DNA from: Rhodocollybia butyracea
Taxonomy: Eukaryota; Basidiomycota; Agaricomycetes; Agaricales; Omphalotaceae
Reading direction: 5' to 3'
DNA: 64,000 bases
NCBI GenBank assembly: GCA_015501585.1
Contig: JADNRY010000021.1
Span: 248,001 to 312,000 of the forward strand
Shown piece after piece: positions 13,037 to 24,921 of this stretch. The notes below the pieces were generated by a model, which worked only from the letters and a program-made list of their open reading frames with translations, had not been told where the DNA came from and did not search any database. Within the stretch, counting starts at the first letter, position 1; the number at the start of each line of letters is the position of its first letter. Both the position numbers and the translations under genes were made by a program.

Positions 13037-13288
13037 TGTAGTACCGTAAATGAAAACATACTTACTGCGAAAGTCTCAAAGACCCAGGATACTGAATATA
13101 AGCTTTACGTGAACATCGAAAGCTATGTTAAGGGGATTGCGCAAAGAGGGCCCGAGTCCGGAACCGGGGACAATTGTGGGCTCTCCATACCAAGAAACGA
13201 GCATGTCGTTGAGCAGTTCCGCTACGTCGACTAAAGATATGACGTCTCAACTTGATATGGTTTGATGCAAAAGTAATTACAATCGAAT

Positions 13289-16200
13289 TTATATGCTCAG
13301 AGGGGGAGGCTCTTCTGGGACATGATCCAGTTTCGCCAGTGCGTCGTCATAAAACTTCAGGAGCACATTCTTATTGGAGCAAAATTCGTGCATCTCGATC
13401 CGGATTCTCTCCGCTTCCACTGCTGGTCGATGTTCCTTGTTCTTCAGCCCAGTTCCCATGCGCCCAGGCCCTATCAATCGGTTTGTTAAGAATAAAAACC
13501 CTTGAGATCCACCCAACACCTGCACAAATGCCACCCCGGTTCGATGCACAAACTGTGAATACTTGAACGGCGTTCGACGATAACTGTAGATGATATCGAC
13601 ATTTTCTGGGTACAAATCTGCTGCTTCAACATCGATGATGAACCCAAAATGTCGCAGCAAAGCGTACTCAAAATATCGGGTTGAGGGTGATCCTTCAGGG
13701 AGACGATCTGGAATTCCCGCTAAAATAGGTGGGGCGACAGCAAGGCGAATGGGAAAGCAGGATTGAAAAGCGTTGCGTGCTCGGATGTCGCCTATTTGGG
13801 CTACATACGCCTCGACAAGTTTGAGCCCATATTTTTTCGATCGTACGACTCCACTGGCGCAGCTGATCTTCGATATAACGAGGAGTAGTGCCAATCCACT
13901 GTAGTTCAAAATGAAAAACAGTACCCGGGTTGTGTATGATATCATGGTGCAGGAGTACAGATTCCGCTTGGTCGCTCCGCTGCATAGCGTCCAATAAATT
14001 ATCAGCGAGGGGCTGAGCGACAGATGAACTACTTTACCTTGTTAGGATCAATATCAATGACCATACTTTCGCTTAGAATCAGCCGCTTCTTGTTCTTGCG
14101 TGGACTAGAGTTTGATACTCGGGCAGCGCTTCCTGGATAATGTCCCCGAGGAACCACGTCGTCCACGCGTGTTCGAAACCACCTTCGAGGTGTAGATGTT
14201 ACAGCATATTCACCTTTCAACCGGTAAAAGTAATGCCTACGACAACAAGAGTTAAGTTAGTAAAAATGAAGAAAATACAACTTACCCGTCCAAAAAGTTA
14301 TGATAGCCTCTCACATGCTCAAAAAGTCCTTGCTCCTGCAACTTAGATCCCCATTCTGCACCTTGAGCGCGGGAAGAGACGTCCCTAAATTCACGAACGA
14401 CCCAAGACACGAAATCAAAGCCAGTAAACGAATCAGGGTACTGTGATCTATGCCACTGGTTATGCTTGATCAGTACACCATCTTCCTCTCGCATAGCTTT
14501 GGCAATAGCCCCCAGCGGCATATCAGAAATTTCCCTCTCGCTCTTCATTTTCTTGCGCAACGGGCCAGCGGCGTGGATTGAATCTAGTTGATCCATAAGA
14601 GATTCGTCGAGAACTGACATGGCGGGGCTCAAGGTAGTGGGCAAGAACCGAATAGGAGGATATGTGGCCCCTCCTCTCTCCTTCTCATCTGGTGACTGCC
14701 ATCGAAGTTTGGTGAACGATTCAGCGAGTTTATCGATTCCCAAAATGCGAGCTTCTTCGTCGTCCAATGTCTCTCCTGAAGGCCCAGTCTTTAACGAAGG
14801 CGGCTCGGAAGTAGGTATGACTATGAATCGGGTTCGCCAGTACCGAAGAGACCTATGCAAATGTGAGGGAAGAGGATAATTTCACAATGAAGAAGTCGTA
14901 CTCATTGAATTGGTGCTCATAGCCTGCAACTAACATGTCCAGCCTGCCAATGTATGATTGGCTTATAACCAAGTCAAATATAAATTCACAAACCTGTTCC
15001 AACCATAATTCTCCAACCCATGTGGGGTAAATGTCTGTTGCGTTTCTGTATATCCCACGCCTAGCTTGGGCCAGACAAGACACTGGTAGTCAAAAGGTTG
15101 TGTAGAAGGCATACGTCGGACGTATCTCCGTACTTGAATAGCTTCGCCAGTATACGAGATCTGATGGATCTCGTTGCTCATGCTGAGATACACAGGATCA
15201 TTCGTGTTTTGAAGCACTTCCGCTGCACCCATGGGCTTTGGAACCATTTCTTCAGCTTTCAGAAATGACTGTGTGCGCCGAAACGGGACTGGGGCAACCT
15301 CAGGGTCCCTTTGTCCGATCTTAGGCGGCTGGATTACAAACTGGAAACCTTGTGCCAATCTCACAGCAACCATGCCCCGCATCACGACTAAAGCCCAGGC
15401 CTTCCTCCGCTCCTCTGTAGATCCTTTTTTTGTCGCTCGGAGGTAAGACCAGGAAGGAGCGCATTTCCGGTGGGTCAACAATAAAGTCGTACGAAAAGAC
15501 ATCGTATGACGTTTCTAACTCGACTGCTGAGGGAAAGTACTCTACGGTCAAAGGGAGACAGAAGGGCATTACTATGGAATCCCACTTGATGTCGTGTTTT
15601 GACGGAAGCACGGGGAATGTATGATGCCACCGTGCGGCCAAAGAAGCCTGGGAGTATGACAGGGTGGCGGGTTGAGAAGGGTTTGGCCGGGAGCTAGGAG
15701 AAGAAGACGAAGACGAGAACAGACCGGCAGACATCGACCCTATTGCACTGCGTCGTCTACTGCCAAAGGTTTGTTCCTCACGGGGAGGAGTGTTCATAGG
15801 TGAGCGTCGCCAGTGGTTGTTACGTGAGGAAGACAATACTGCTTCCTCGTCCAATAATCGAGAGGAGGCACTTCGAGGAGTGGTTCTTATAATGGCCATT
15901 GGTGTTGCGGTCGCTATTAAGCCGTTCGTAACCGACTGGATTTTGGAGGGAGAGAGTACGGGAGGCATGGTAGCACGAGCCCGATGTGATGAAACCGAGG
16001 CATTCAACGCCATTGTCGAAGATGCAGAGAACGAAGAATCGACGATGGTCAAGCTGGTCGTAGAAGCTGATGCTGACTCCGTGGTAATTTGGGGTTCCAC
16101 TGGCCCGCTTCGGAATGGCTTGAATATCCAGGATGGGGTGAGCTTGGATGCTCGATTATTATCCTCAAGCCGAATATGGCGCATCGAGGAAGTCGTTGAT

Positions 16201-18254
16201 CGGACTGAACGGCTCGAGGATCGCGGGGGAGATGAGCTGAGTGGAACCTTCAGCACGGAGGGGGGTGTGGTAGTGGTAGTAGTGCTATCACCAGCAAGAT
16301 CGCGAGGAATGCCCTTTGGACTCTCTTCGATGGTATTAATCAAAGTCATGGTAGAACTGCGTTGCGAGGCCCGTTTGCCGTCAAGAATAGGCCCTGCAGA
16401 TAGAGGAGGGGGACGTCTGATAGCGATCAACGACTTGGATTCCTCTTTCAAGGCAAAGACATCTAGGTCGAACGCTTCTGCTTCTACTTTTGTGGGGAGT
16501 GCATTTGATTCTCGGTCGCTCAGAAATGGGACATCGATTGTAGCGAGTACGTCGTGTTCAAGAAGACCAAGCATTTGGATTTCGTGCATTTTTGCCCGGG
16601 CGACAAACCTGTGATTAAGCACATTGGCCATGACATTCAAACCTGAATACAAAGACGCACCTGTCCTGTCGGAAAGGAAGATCCTACAACGAATGTTTAA
16701 TTTCGTATATCAGATGGCTTGAGTATACTCACCACCTGCTCGTCCCAAAAGGAGGTGGATACCCAGAACGGCTCCCACCAAAAGGTGGTTTTGGCTCCGT
16801 TTATTTCATCATCGACCCCCCATAGTGGATCCAAGGCACGAACACCATACCCAATGTCCTTCTCTGTTCGGATCTCTGGTTCAGTGCCTTGGAAGCTAAA
16901 TATTGGACTCTGGTGCAGAGGCGCTTTAGCAAGAGAGACAAGATCTAACCCAAAACCCTGATCTAGCATACGATTAGTGGTTAAACGCAGCAGTTGTTTG
17001 GATACACGAAAGTATCCAGACCCAGGAGTGATAAGTATAGTAGTCGCGCCTGTGAGTGCCAGTGAACGGTCAATATAGTGTGTCTCACTCGGATATAGGT
17101 TCAAATTGATAGCTTCGAGTATTGGTCCATCATGAGCATACGATAATCGTCCGATAAGACGAACTTGGTCAGCTTGTCCTCCAGATGAAGAATCCATGGA
17201 AGAACGATGGTAATGATGGGTAAGTAAGATATCCCTCTGGAAATCCCAAAATGAGTTTTTCAAGCTGACGAGCGTGGGCTTCCATTCGTGTATAACTTCG
17301 AGGTCTGTAATGACCTTGTAAAAGTCTTTGTACCATTCTCCGCGTTCGTCACGACGCAGAGGCCCAGCGGCATAGTCGATCTCACTGGTGTCGTAATACA
17401 CACGAGATATGAGCACGATAGTTACCGTATGATTAGTTCCGGCTTCTTTCCATTTGGCGAACAATGCAGGAAGGAAGGAATGTACGACTTTCTCGTTGTA
17501 ACGTTCGCCATCACCCGCGAATTCCCAGAGCTCGCGGCAGACTTGTATAAATATTGTGACCTTTGCGGACAAGGAGCGATAGATGACTTTGGTTTGAGAG
17601 GTCATCAAGGCTGCAGGGACCTGAGGAGAAGGTCGCACATGCGCTGATTATTCCAGTAGGTAAAACGAACCTTCTCGCCTTGGATATATATGCTTTCAAT
17701 CTTTGCAGCGATAGAGCCAATAAACGAGACCTCTTGTTCTGCATAGATACATTGGTTCACCAGATGTTTACCCAATCTCCACATGTCATTTCGTCCGAGA
17801 TATTGATCCTGGAACGAGAGCTCGACATATTCTGCAGCGTATTTCGGCTTGTCAACCTTTTTGACTGTGACTTCAGAATTGTTCCGCAAGCCAAACACCT
17901 CAGCTATTGCTTTCGGTACGGATATCTGAACTTGTATTCAATGGACAAAAGAAGATAGTGTCTGTGTATGCGCACCTGTAACTGAGGCTTCAAAGTAGAG
18001 TCTTCCTTTGTGACTACGAAAATGAAAGCTGCTGCAGTGGCTGATACGCTCAACAAGTCTCCCTCGGCTACTCCAGGCCAGTAAATATGATTCAAAATCA
18101 CTAGGGATGATCCATCATGAACCCAAGCATTTAGAACCGTGGAATCTCCAGATTTCAGAGGTATGGAAGGTAAAGGCGGAGGACGCAGGATTGATTGTGC
18201 TGTATTGGAGCGTCTACGACCATAATGAGGCTGCTGAGACTCTGCTCTGGACAT
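13289..18254 (-). CDS. IML1: Iml1/DEPDC5, SEACIT (GATOR1) subunit
   Basis: Nine exons run from ATG 18254 to the stop at 13289: 18254-17976, 17925-17671, 17620-16733, 16683-16661, 16608-14994, 14943-14902, 14852-14286, 14236-14038 and 13979-13289. The product, about 1,518 aa, is the GTPase-activating subunit that inhibits TORC1 through the Rag/Gtr GTPases at the vacuole. Recognisable blocks are the N-terminal region, RFVARAKMHEIQMLG, RRKAWALVVMRGMVAVRLA, a DEP domain at about 1160-1240 (FDFVSWVVREF) and the conserved C-terminal domain (FHFELQWIGTTPRYIE, then YGLKLVEAY). Exons sum to 4,559 nt, exactly two more than 1,519 codons. Two extra A's explain this: the T7 run at 15425-15431 and the T6 run at 13832-13837 (plus-strand letters). 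The Ser-rich middle is variable. Its start codon is 44 bp from that of the divergent MOB gene. Confidence 0.92.
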
Positions 18255-18298
18255 TTAATAGTTACGCATCAAGAACAGGCGCTTATTTTTCTTCAACA

Positions 18299-20054
18299 AT
18301 GAGTCTGACTACCGTGATACCACGTCCTCTTCGCGGCTCTAGAATTGACGTCTTTTACCCTATCAAGGCGGAAAATGTTCCCTCTTTGAGCTCGCTGGAC
18401 AGCGCGTTCCAGCTACAAGAGTACATTTCTCTTGTCATACGCCTCGACGTACACGATGTAGACCGTATAGTGTCTATACCAGCAAAAGAAGGCGACTCAA
18501 AAGTTACTGTGGACGAATCTTGTTGGATATACGAACAATTACGGTGCGCTGTTTTCTTTTCTCAAGCTTGTTTTATTGCTTATGAGACGCAGACGCCTCG
18601 CTCAGGACCTTACACATCCTCTGATAACAAACTTGCAGAATGAATGCACTCGACAGACGTGTCCACAAATGAAAGCCGGTGAATGGCTTTATCTGTGCGT
18701 AGCCCATGGGAACGACGGGGGAATGGAGCAATGCTGCGCGATAGACTACATTCTCCATACTATCGATTCTGCAACTGCCTTGTTAAATTCTCCACGCGCA
18801 TTCCCCTCTCGTCTTTCCATTCCGGCCCCTTCGTACCGCCACTTTGCTTCTCTGGCGCGTCGTCTGGGCAGAATATTTGCTCACGCGTATTTCCAACATC
18901 GCGCACTTTTCGAGCAGGCAGAAGCCGAGTCCAGCTTGTACAGACGTTTTGAGGAGATTGTTGCTCGATGGAATCTCGTTCCAACCGAGTTCTTGGTTAT
19001 TCCAACAAAGGAAGATGTACAAGTTGGCAGAGGAGAGCCAAAGCTTGCTGCTGCTGGTGTCGAAATATCTATCCTCTCCGACCATGATAATAATAACGTC
19101 TCCCCTCCCTCGGAAGACGAAACCAAGTCTCCGCGTTCCGGTAGTCCTGGACGTCGATTTGGTCGTAGTCGTACAGACACCATGGTGTTTAGTGAAGCTA
19201 GCGCTTTGGTCGAAGAGTTGGCTAAATCTCCTATTGTTCAGGCCGAGCTAGAACCACAAGTACAAGAACCAGATTTGGACTTAGAAGACGATGCGATCGA
19301 GGACGAACCAGTATTTACTTCTGTCGACGAGTTGGATAAAGAGATGCCTCCTCCAGTTCAAGTACAGGGGTCCGTGTTGGAAGATTCTTCTGAACTACCA
19401 ATCGTGTCCCCATCTTCTTCAACAGCGCTCTTCGACCATGCACCTCAGGATGTTCGCGTTGTAGCCCTCGATGAATCACCAGCAGAGGTGGAGCACCTCG
19501 CAGAGACCACACCCTTACCTGAAGAGCCCTCCTCCACACCGCCATTGGAAGAGCCCTCCGCTGAGCTTCCAATGGAAAGCCTTCCAGTCACGCCGCCATT
19601 GGAAGAACCCTCAGCTACGCTTTCATCTCAAGAGCTCGTAATTTCTGCTGAGCAAGATGATTCACCAGTTCCGATTGAAGTTCAGGCGGCTGAGGTGGAA
19701 AAGGTAGCGGAACCAGAGACATCACTATCTGACACCGAATTGGCTGTTGAACATCTCGCTCCGGCCACTGAGTCGGAGCCGAATTTAGAGTCAGTCATCA
19801 TGGAGGCTGAAGAACCAGCAAAAGCGGAAGTGGAAGTGGAGGTGGAGGTGGAGGTGGAGGATACACCACCTTCAGTAGAAGCGCCAATCACTGAATCTAT
19901 CAATACCTCTGACTCCTCGAACGCTGTAGATGTTGCAGCGGAGACGGACGAAACGCCTTCGGATGGTCTACAGGCTGAGGAAGATGAAGAGGCTGAAGAA
20001 GAGGCTGAAGAGGACGCTGCAGATGGTTCACAAGAAGCAATAGCACAAACCTGA
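18299..20054 (+). CDS. MOB4/phocein-like protein with long acidic C-terminal tail, 568 aa
   Basis: Two exons (18299-18543, 18593-20054) sum to 569 codons. The first about 215 residues are a MOB domain of the phocein/MOB4 type (STRIPAK complex): WIYEQLRRLAQDLTHP, CTRQTCPQMKAGEW, CAIDYILHTIDSATALLNS, RIFAHAYFQHR. The zinc-ligand Cys and His positions expected for MOB proteins are present. STRIPAK phosphatase-kinase complexes control hyphal fusion and sexual development in fungi. After about residue 250 comes a 300-residue low-complexity tail rich in Glu, Pro and Ser, with repeated EEPS/PPLEEPS units and a (VE)n run encoded by GTGGAG repeats at about 19828-19860. That tail is far longer than animal phocein (about 225 aa). 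The intron acceptor was chosen to give LRRLAQDL without duplication. The stop is 84 bp from the stop of the convergent protease gene. Confidence 0.88.
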
Positions 20055-20138
20055 GCACTCCTTTTCAAATTTTTGCCTTGTGAATCTGGTGTACAAAATT
20101 CTTACAGTACATCTTAGTACGCTGTACTGTATCGACAT

Positions 20139-21868
20139 TCACTCTTTTCGCTTTCGTATCCTAAGCCCATGTCGAGAAACCCCCAGAAAAGTAATAGTGA
20201 GCACCGCACCACCGAAAAATCCACACAACGCTGAAACCGTGTACATCATACTTGGTCGATTTGATGGAGAGACAAAACCTGCGTGTATCTGTAATCCTAA
20301 TGAAGAATCCAAATCTGGTCCACGATTCTGACGGAACGTTGCTAGTGCAGCAGTTTGGTTCATGGTACTGATGAGTCCAATCCAAGGTCCACTTGAAGAG
20401 TTGGCGGCGTGGTAAAGGGAATATACGTTCTAAATTTTGTGTCAGAAAAGCATAGGATTACAAGAGGTATAATTGGTCTCTACGTACGCGGAGAAAGACA
20501 TCCCCAAGTAGCCAATCACCTGAATCAACCTAGGAAAACGTACATATGATGATTGAGGAACGTCAAAAAGGTGAAGTGCATGCATACCTTATCGTTGGCT
20601 TGAATTCCACCTAAACACCAACCATCGCTTGATCCTCCTTCTTCCCAGCTTATGTCTGCCGGATCCAGAAGGAACTCCCCGTACGAATTCTCCTGCCCTA
20701 ACACAAACCCAACAACCACAGCCTTGTCACATCGAACTTGCCACATCCCACTCATCTGATTCCTCCTGGCAGCAGGACCCAATATGTCCCAGAACATCAG
20801 AACATCCCGAGTGGGTCCTAATATCAAGGTGGTCCCGGTATCAAGAACGGCTATCTGCGAAGCTTGATCTACGCCTTTGACAGATGATGATGAAAGTGGT
20901 AATCTTGTGGAATTGATTGTCAAGTAGAGAAGCGGAATCTTCCAATAGTCATAGTTATTTGCGCCGGCCTTCGAAACTGGGATTGCGAAAAAGTCTGAAG
21001 TAGAGTTGGCTTGTGAGCTTTCAATTTGTCCGACAGTGAAAGACGATAGCGAATTGGAATCAAGTCGCGAGCCAAGGGAGATTGTGAAGTATGAGTCAGA
21101 GACACCGCTAAAGATGCTTTGGAGAACAGTCATTCCTGGCATAGACGCCTCTGATGGAAATGCTAGGCCAAGAATACCAGAGTTTGCATTACCAGAAAAA
21201 TCGATGTCTTGGGTACTGTTTGCAAGGCCTGGGTATATCAAGTTGAGGAGGCAACACATGGGAATAAGTGCGGTTCTACGAACCAAAGACTTGAGAGAAC
21301 ATCTGGAAAAGTCCCAAGCATACGGTTTCTGATGCTACAAGACCAGATACGGAGCCAGTAACATAATCAATATGGAAAGGTATTTGAGAGATGGTAAGGT
21401 TTGTTGAGAATGCCCGCGAATATCTTGCAACATTGAGACAGTCAGAGGTTTGACACGCGTTCGATATGACCCACTTCCAATGGTTTAGATCATGATCTGA
21501 AGCCAAACCCGCTGGAACGCACCAGATCCGACGATCCAGTGTCTAGAGTGAGATGAAAAACTTCCTCGCCGATGCTTGATTTGCATCGTTTTATGATTCC
21601 GACGTTAGCTAAAAGTAAAGCGCACAGACCTGACTTTGACTGTATATGCACTAGCAGTTATAAATGAATCAGTCAATCGCTAGCGTTTAGAGCTAGAATG
21701 CTAGAAAACACACAAATCATTTTGATTCATGACGGTAATTCCATCGCCACTTTGAAACGACGAGACCGATTGACTCGTGGGAGAGCGTATAAGAGGTATT
21801 TTAAAGCCTTTCTGTTGAGCAAAAGAGGCGGAAGACTGCAGGAGAACGAGTGCCAGGAAAAGGATCAT
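20139..21868 (-). CDS. Membrane-anchored pepsin-family aspartic protease, 463 aa
   Basis: Seven exons sum to 464 codons: 21868-21714, 21650-21630, 21574-21523, 21473-21284, 21228-20588, 20529-20488 and 20429-20139. A signal peptide (MILFLALVLLQSSASFA) precedes an A1-family peptidase. The first catalytic Asp is in LDTGSSDLW, split by an intron after the Leu codon. DYVTGSVSG is the flap region. The second Asp is in VLDTGTT. LGDVFLRNVYSLY ends the domain. After about 75 further residues comes a hydrophobic helix (about 430-450, ALCGFFGGAVLTITFLGV) and a short basic tail (RKRKE). This is the layout of a type I membrane protein facing the lumen or cell surface, similar in plan to yapsins but not GPI-like. 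It is likely a secretory-pathway or cell-wall processing protease; the substrate is unknown. The 21-nt exon 2 is supported by phase and by YTVKVS. Confidence 0.9.
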
Positions 21869-23294
21869 GATAATGGTCAAAGCGAGTAATTTCTGACTTA
21901 AGCGTCAAATAAGCGCTGATGAATTATAAGCACTTGACGCTGACTTGACGCGTAGTGGTCTAGCTACCAACTCCGCGCAAAAAGAATGTACTCAGTTGTA
22001 CAATGATCTTCGAGCCAGGAGAGTATATGCAGACAGGTTTCAGATAGGTAGAGCCAAGGCAAAGCTACGATCATAGAACCGATAGAACGACTCATATACA
22101 TACTCCACCAGATCTTTTCCCAACTCACAAGACTCAGGATCCAATGACACGTTCCCCGACAGCATGGCAGTTTTCCAAAACGCGTCAGTCCAGCCTTACT
22201 CTCGAGGATCCAGAGGAAATTGATGCAGAAACATGGCACCCTTGTACAATCCACCTCATCCCTCTTGTACCTCCCATATCTATAGATGTCGTTGTCAAAA
22301 AAAAGGTAGTTTCGATACCGAATGGGTAGTGAAAACTGAGAGAGGATCATCAGTGACAGAGACAACCCATTTCCTCAGATCCATCGAAAATGACATGTTT
22401 CTTCGGGCTCTTGGGTCAATTTATGAATCCATGGAAATCGGACGCTGGTTACATTATCAAGAAGGGTCATAAAACGCCCGCCTATCTTGATGAGTGAAAA
22501 TCGGACGTCAAGGCAGAGATGATGAAGTTTTCGGGAAAGGCTTCAAACGTCAGTGTTACGTTTAATGACAAGCAAGTAACTTGAGGGAGACCGGGATGTG
22601 GTCGGAAGCTTTCATCAGGCCCCAAATCTAATATGGATCGCGAGTGGTGGTGTGAATACCGACAGTATATATTCAATGGGTGTTCTAACTTATCGATTTC
22701 CAAAAGACGACCGTATTCTTGGAAAAAGAATTCCAGGTCGCGCTAAGCACGGGTGACAACGAAAGCTGCTATTACCTGTGCCTCTGTCCCATTGGTGGTC
22801 TCGTTCATGAGCCAAACCAACTTGTGAAAAGGGTTCAGCAAGCCATTTATGAGACTATGAGAAGCTAGTTATGTGTACGGAAATTCGAAGTATGCCATCA
22901 TTATGGAAGGGGGAATTGATATGGTGGGTTTGGTGCGTACCTGCTTCGAATCGCCGTAACGCATGCCCAAGACAGGATGATTACTGTCAGAGCGCGTCCT
23001 GAAGAATTGGACAGACTAAAAAAAACAAATATCACGCACAAAGTTTATAGAATAGAAAACACTTTCAGAAAACCCTGGCTCAGCATAGCTCAATACCAGA
23101 GCAAAAGTGCTGGTAATGCTTACTGGTGAGCTGAACCGCCAATTCTACAGTCACAGTTCGTTTTGGGGACGATATGCGCGCTAATCCTAAACAACCGGCT
23201 GCCGGCATCTCGTGGCAGTGAACGCGCGCACCATCGTTTCTGCTGTACCTTTACCTTGAATTCACTTTTCCTTCTTACTACAACCATCTTCACG
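21869..23294. other. Intergenic region with possible gene remnants
   Basis: This lies between the protease start and the Rab gene. A plus-strand frame at about 22080-22329 (EDPEEIDAETWHPCTIH) and an overlapping one at 22233-22472 (TEWVVKTERGSSVTETTHF) have protein-like composition. Neither extends into a complete gene and I recognise no domain. They could be exons of a decayed gene. The last about 300 bp before 23295 should hold the Rab promoter. Confidence 0.35.
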
Positions 23295-24338
23295 ATGCAC
23301 ACGAGCGAATATGATTATCTTTTCAAGCTTCTGCTAATTGGTGACTCTGGAGTCGGCAAGGTGCGTAAATTGACTCAGCTGTGCTGTTCGAATTGCTGAC
23401 TCTTCTCTTTCTCCAGTCTTGCTTGCTCCTGCGTTTCGCAGACGACACATATACAGAAAGCTATATTAGTACCATTGGTGTCGACTTCAAGATTCGTACT
23501 ATTGAGCTTGAGGGGAAGACAGTCAAGCTGCAGATTGTGAGTCGACCAATACACCAGTTTGTTTCCCTTGTTCCGGTCAGCTTCGCTAGAAGAATATTTG
23601 GGCCGGAAAAGGCACCTTGCAGTGGGACAGCCACTCTAGACAGCCACTTTTCTATCATTGTTGAGCTTGCACTGCTAACCTTATCCATTCTCTTCCAGTG
23701 GGACACAGCAGGTATGTTGCTTCTTTTCAAAGCTTTTTTTACTGTTCAAACCAATTCCCTTCAGGACAAGAACGATTCCGAACTATCACATCCTCGTACT
23801 ACCGAGGTGCTCATGGTATTATCGTCGTATATGATGTCACTGACAATGGTACGTGAGGTTACTTCGCTCGATTGTGATATTCTGTTAACCTGTATTCTAT
23901 CCAGACACTTTCACAAATGTGAAACAGTGGCTTCAGGAAATTGACCGATATGCATCTGAGGGCGTCAACAAACTCCTGGTTGGTAACAAGTCGGATTTGA
24001 CGGGCAAGAAGGTTGTCGAGTACAGCGTCGCCAAGGTGCGTTGCCTCTCATGAGCAGTTGGATCAGATATTGATTCTATGCACTCAGGAATTTGCGGACC
24101 AATTGAGCATTCCATTCCTCGAAACCTCAGCCAAGAATGCCACCAACGTTGAGCAGGCTTTCTTGACAATGGCGAAACAGATCAAAGACAGGTATACACT
24201 TATCCATTATAGCAATAACCGCTACTTATCATCAATTTCAGAATGGGATCCACGGCGACGGCACCAGGGGCAGGAAAGTCAACTTCGGTTCCGGTTGGAC
24301 AGAACGTTCAGCAGCAGCAGTCGAGCGGATGCTGCTAA
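23295..24338 (+). CDS. YPT1: Ypt1/Rab1 small GTPase, 204 aa
   Basis: Seven exons sum to 205 codons: 23295-23360, 23417-23536, 23699-23711, 23765-23848, 23905-24035, 24088-24191 and 24242-24338. All G motifs are present: GDSGVGKS (residues 16-23), effector loop [15 protein letters not shown] (reconstituted across the intron after the 13-nt exon 3), NKSD and ETSAK. The C-terminus ends in SSGCC, the double-cysteine geranylgeranylation site. Length and N-terminus ([13 protein letters not shown]) fit Ypt1/Rab1, which controls ER-to-Golgi transport and autophagosome formation. The gene appears intact. Confidence 0.97.
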
Positions 24339-24921
24339 ACACATTCTCGATTTTTTCCAGCGCCTTCCCTACGTCTCTGGTCTCCTCCAACTCTATAGTA
24401 TTTTTTTGCTCTTTACGAATATCATCCACTATACACCTGCTATTATTTGATGATGGACATTACCCTGCATCTTCACGTCCTCTCTTTGTGATATGAGGCA
24501 TTAAAGTGTGGGTTTTCCTTTCCATTAGATTATGGAAGTTATGTGTCTTTCCTCCTTGCTCTTGTGAATGTAGCATCTTACTATTTTCATCGGTGACTCA
24601 ATTTAATGGATCCTGGGGTGCTTTCACAAAGTGTGATTGTGATATGCTGAAAATTGTGATATGCGTGAAACTGCGCAATTTATTGGCGATTCTCCGCCGC
24701 ACTCTTCGGTAGCAGTTTGGCGATCGAAATACCCTTCGCAGAATCACAGCACACATTGTTTACTTCATATCACATCTCAGATACTTTGAGATGCATTATG
24801 AATCATGTTGTGTGCTTATGCGTGTTGGGAAACGAGACGGCTATAAAGAGAGCTCATTTTTTTCCTGTTGATTCTTCATTTTTCCCTTCGCAAACTTTTT
24901 CCCCAGCGTTTTATACTGATA
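24339..24921. other. Intergenic region between the Rab1 and Argonaute genes
   Basis: This holds the Rab1 3' region and the Argonaute promoter. No coding frame is convincing. The 90 bp before the Argonaute ATG are T/C-rich. Confidence 0.4.

Noticed and set aside
15790..16614. 274-codon plus-strand open frame
   Set aside because: It is antisense to the Ser-rich middle of Iml1, whose minus-strand frame has clear homology on both sides.
19682..20068. 128-codon minus-strand Ser/Thr-rich frame
   Set aside because: Antisense artefact of the Glu-rich repeats of the MOB4-like tail.
21470..21574. Apparent frameshift inside the first DTGSSDLW motif of the aspartic protease
   Set aside because: A 49-nt GTGCGT...AAG intron (21522-21474) rejoins DL with WVISNACQ, and the whole gene then sums to 464 codons.
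21660..21715. Stop codon after the protease signal peptide region (NDLCVF stop)
   Set aside because: A GTGTGT...CTAG intron with a good branch-site sequence (about 21651-21713) removes it in phase.
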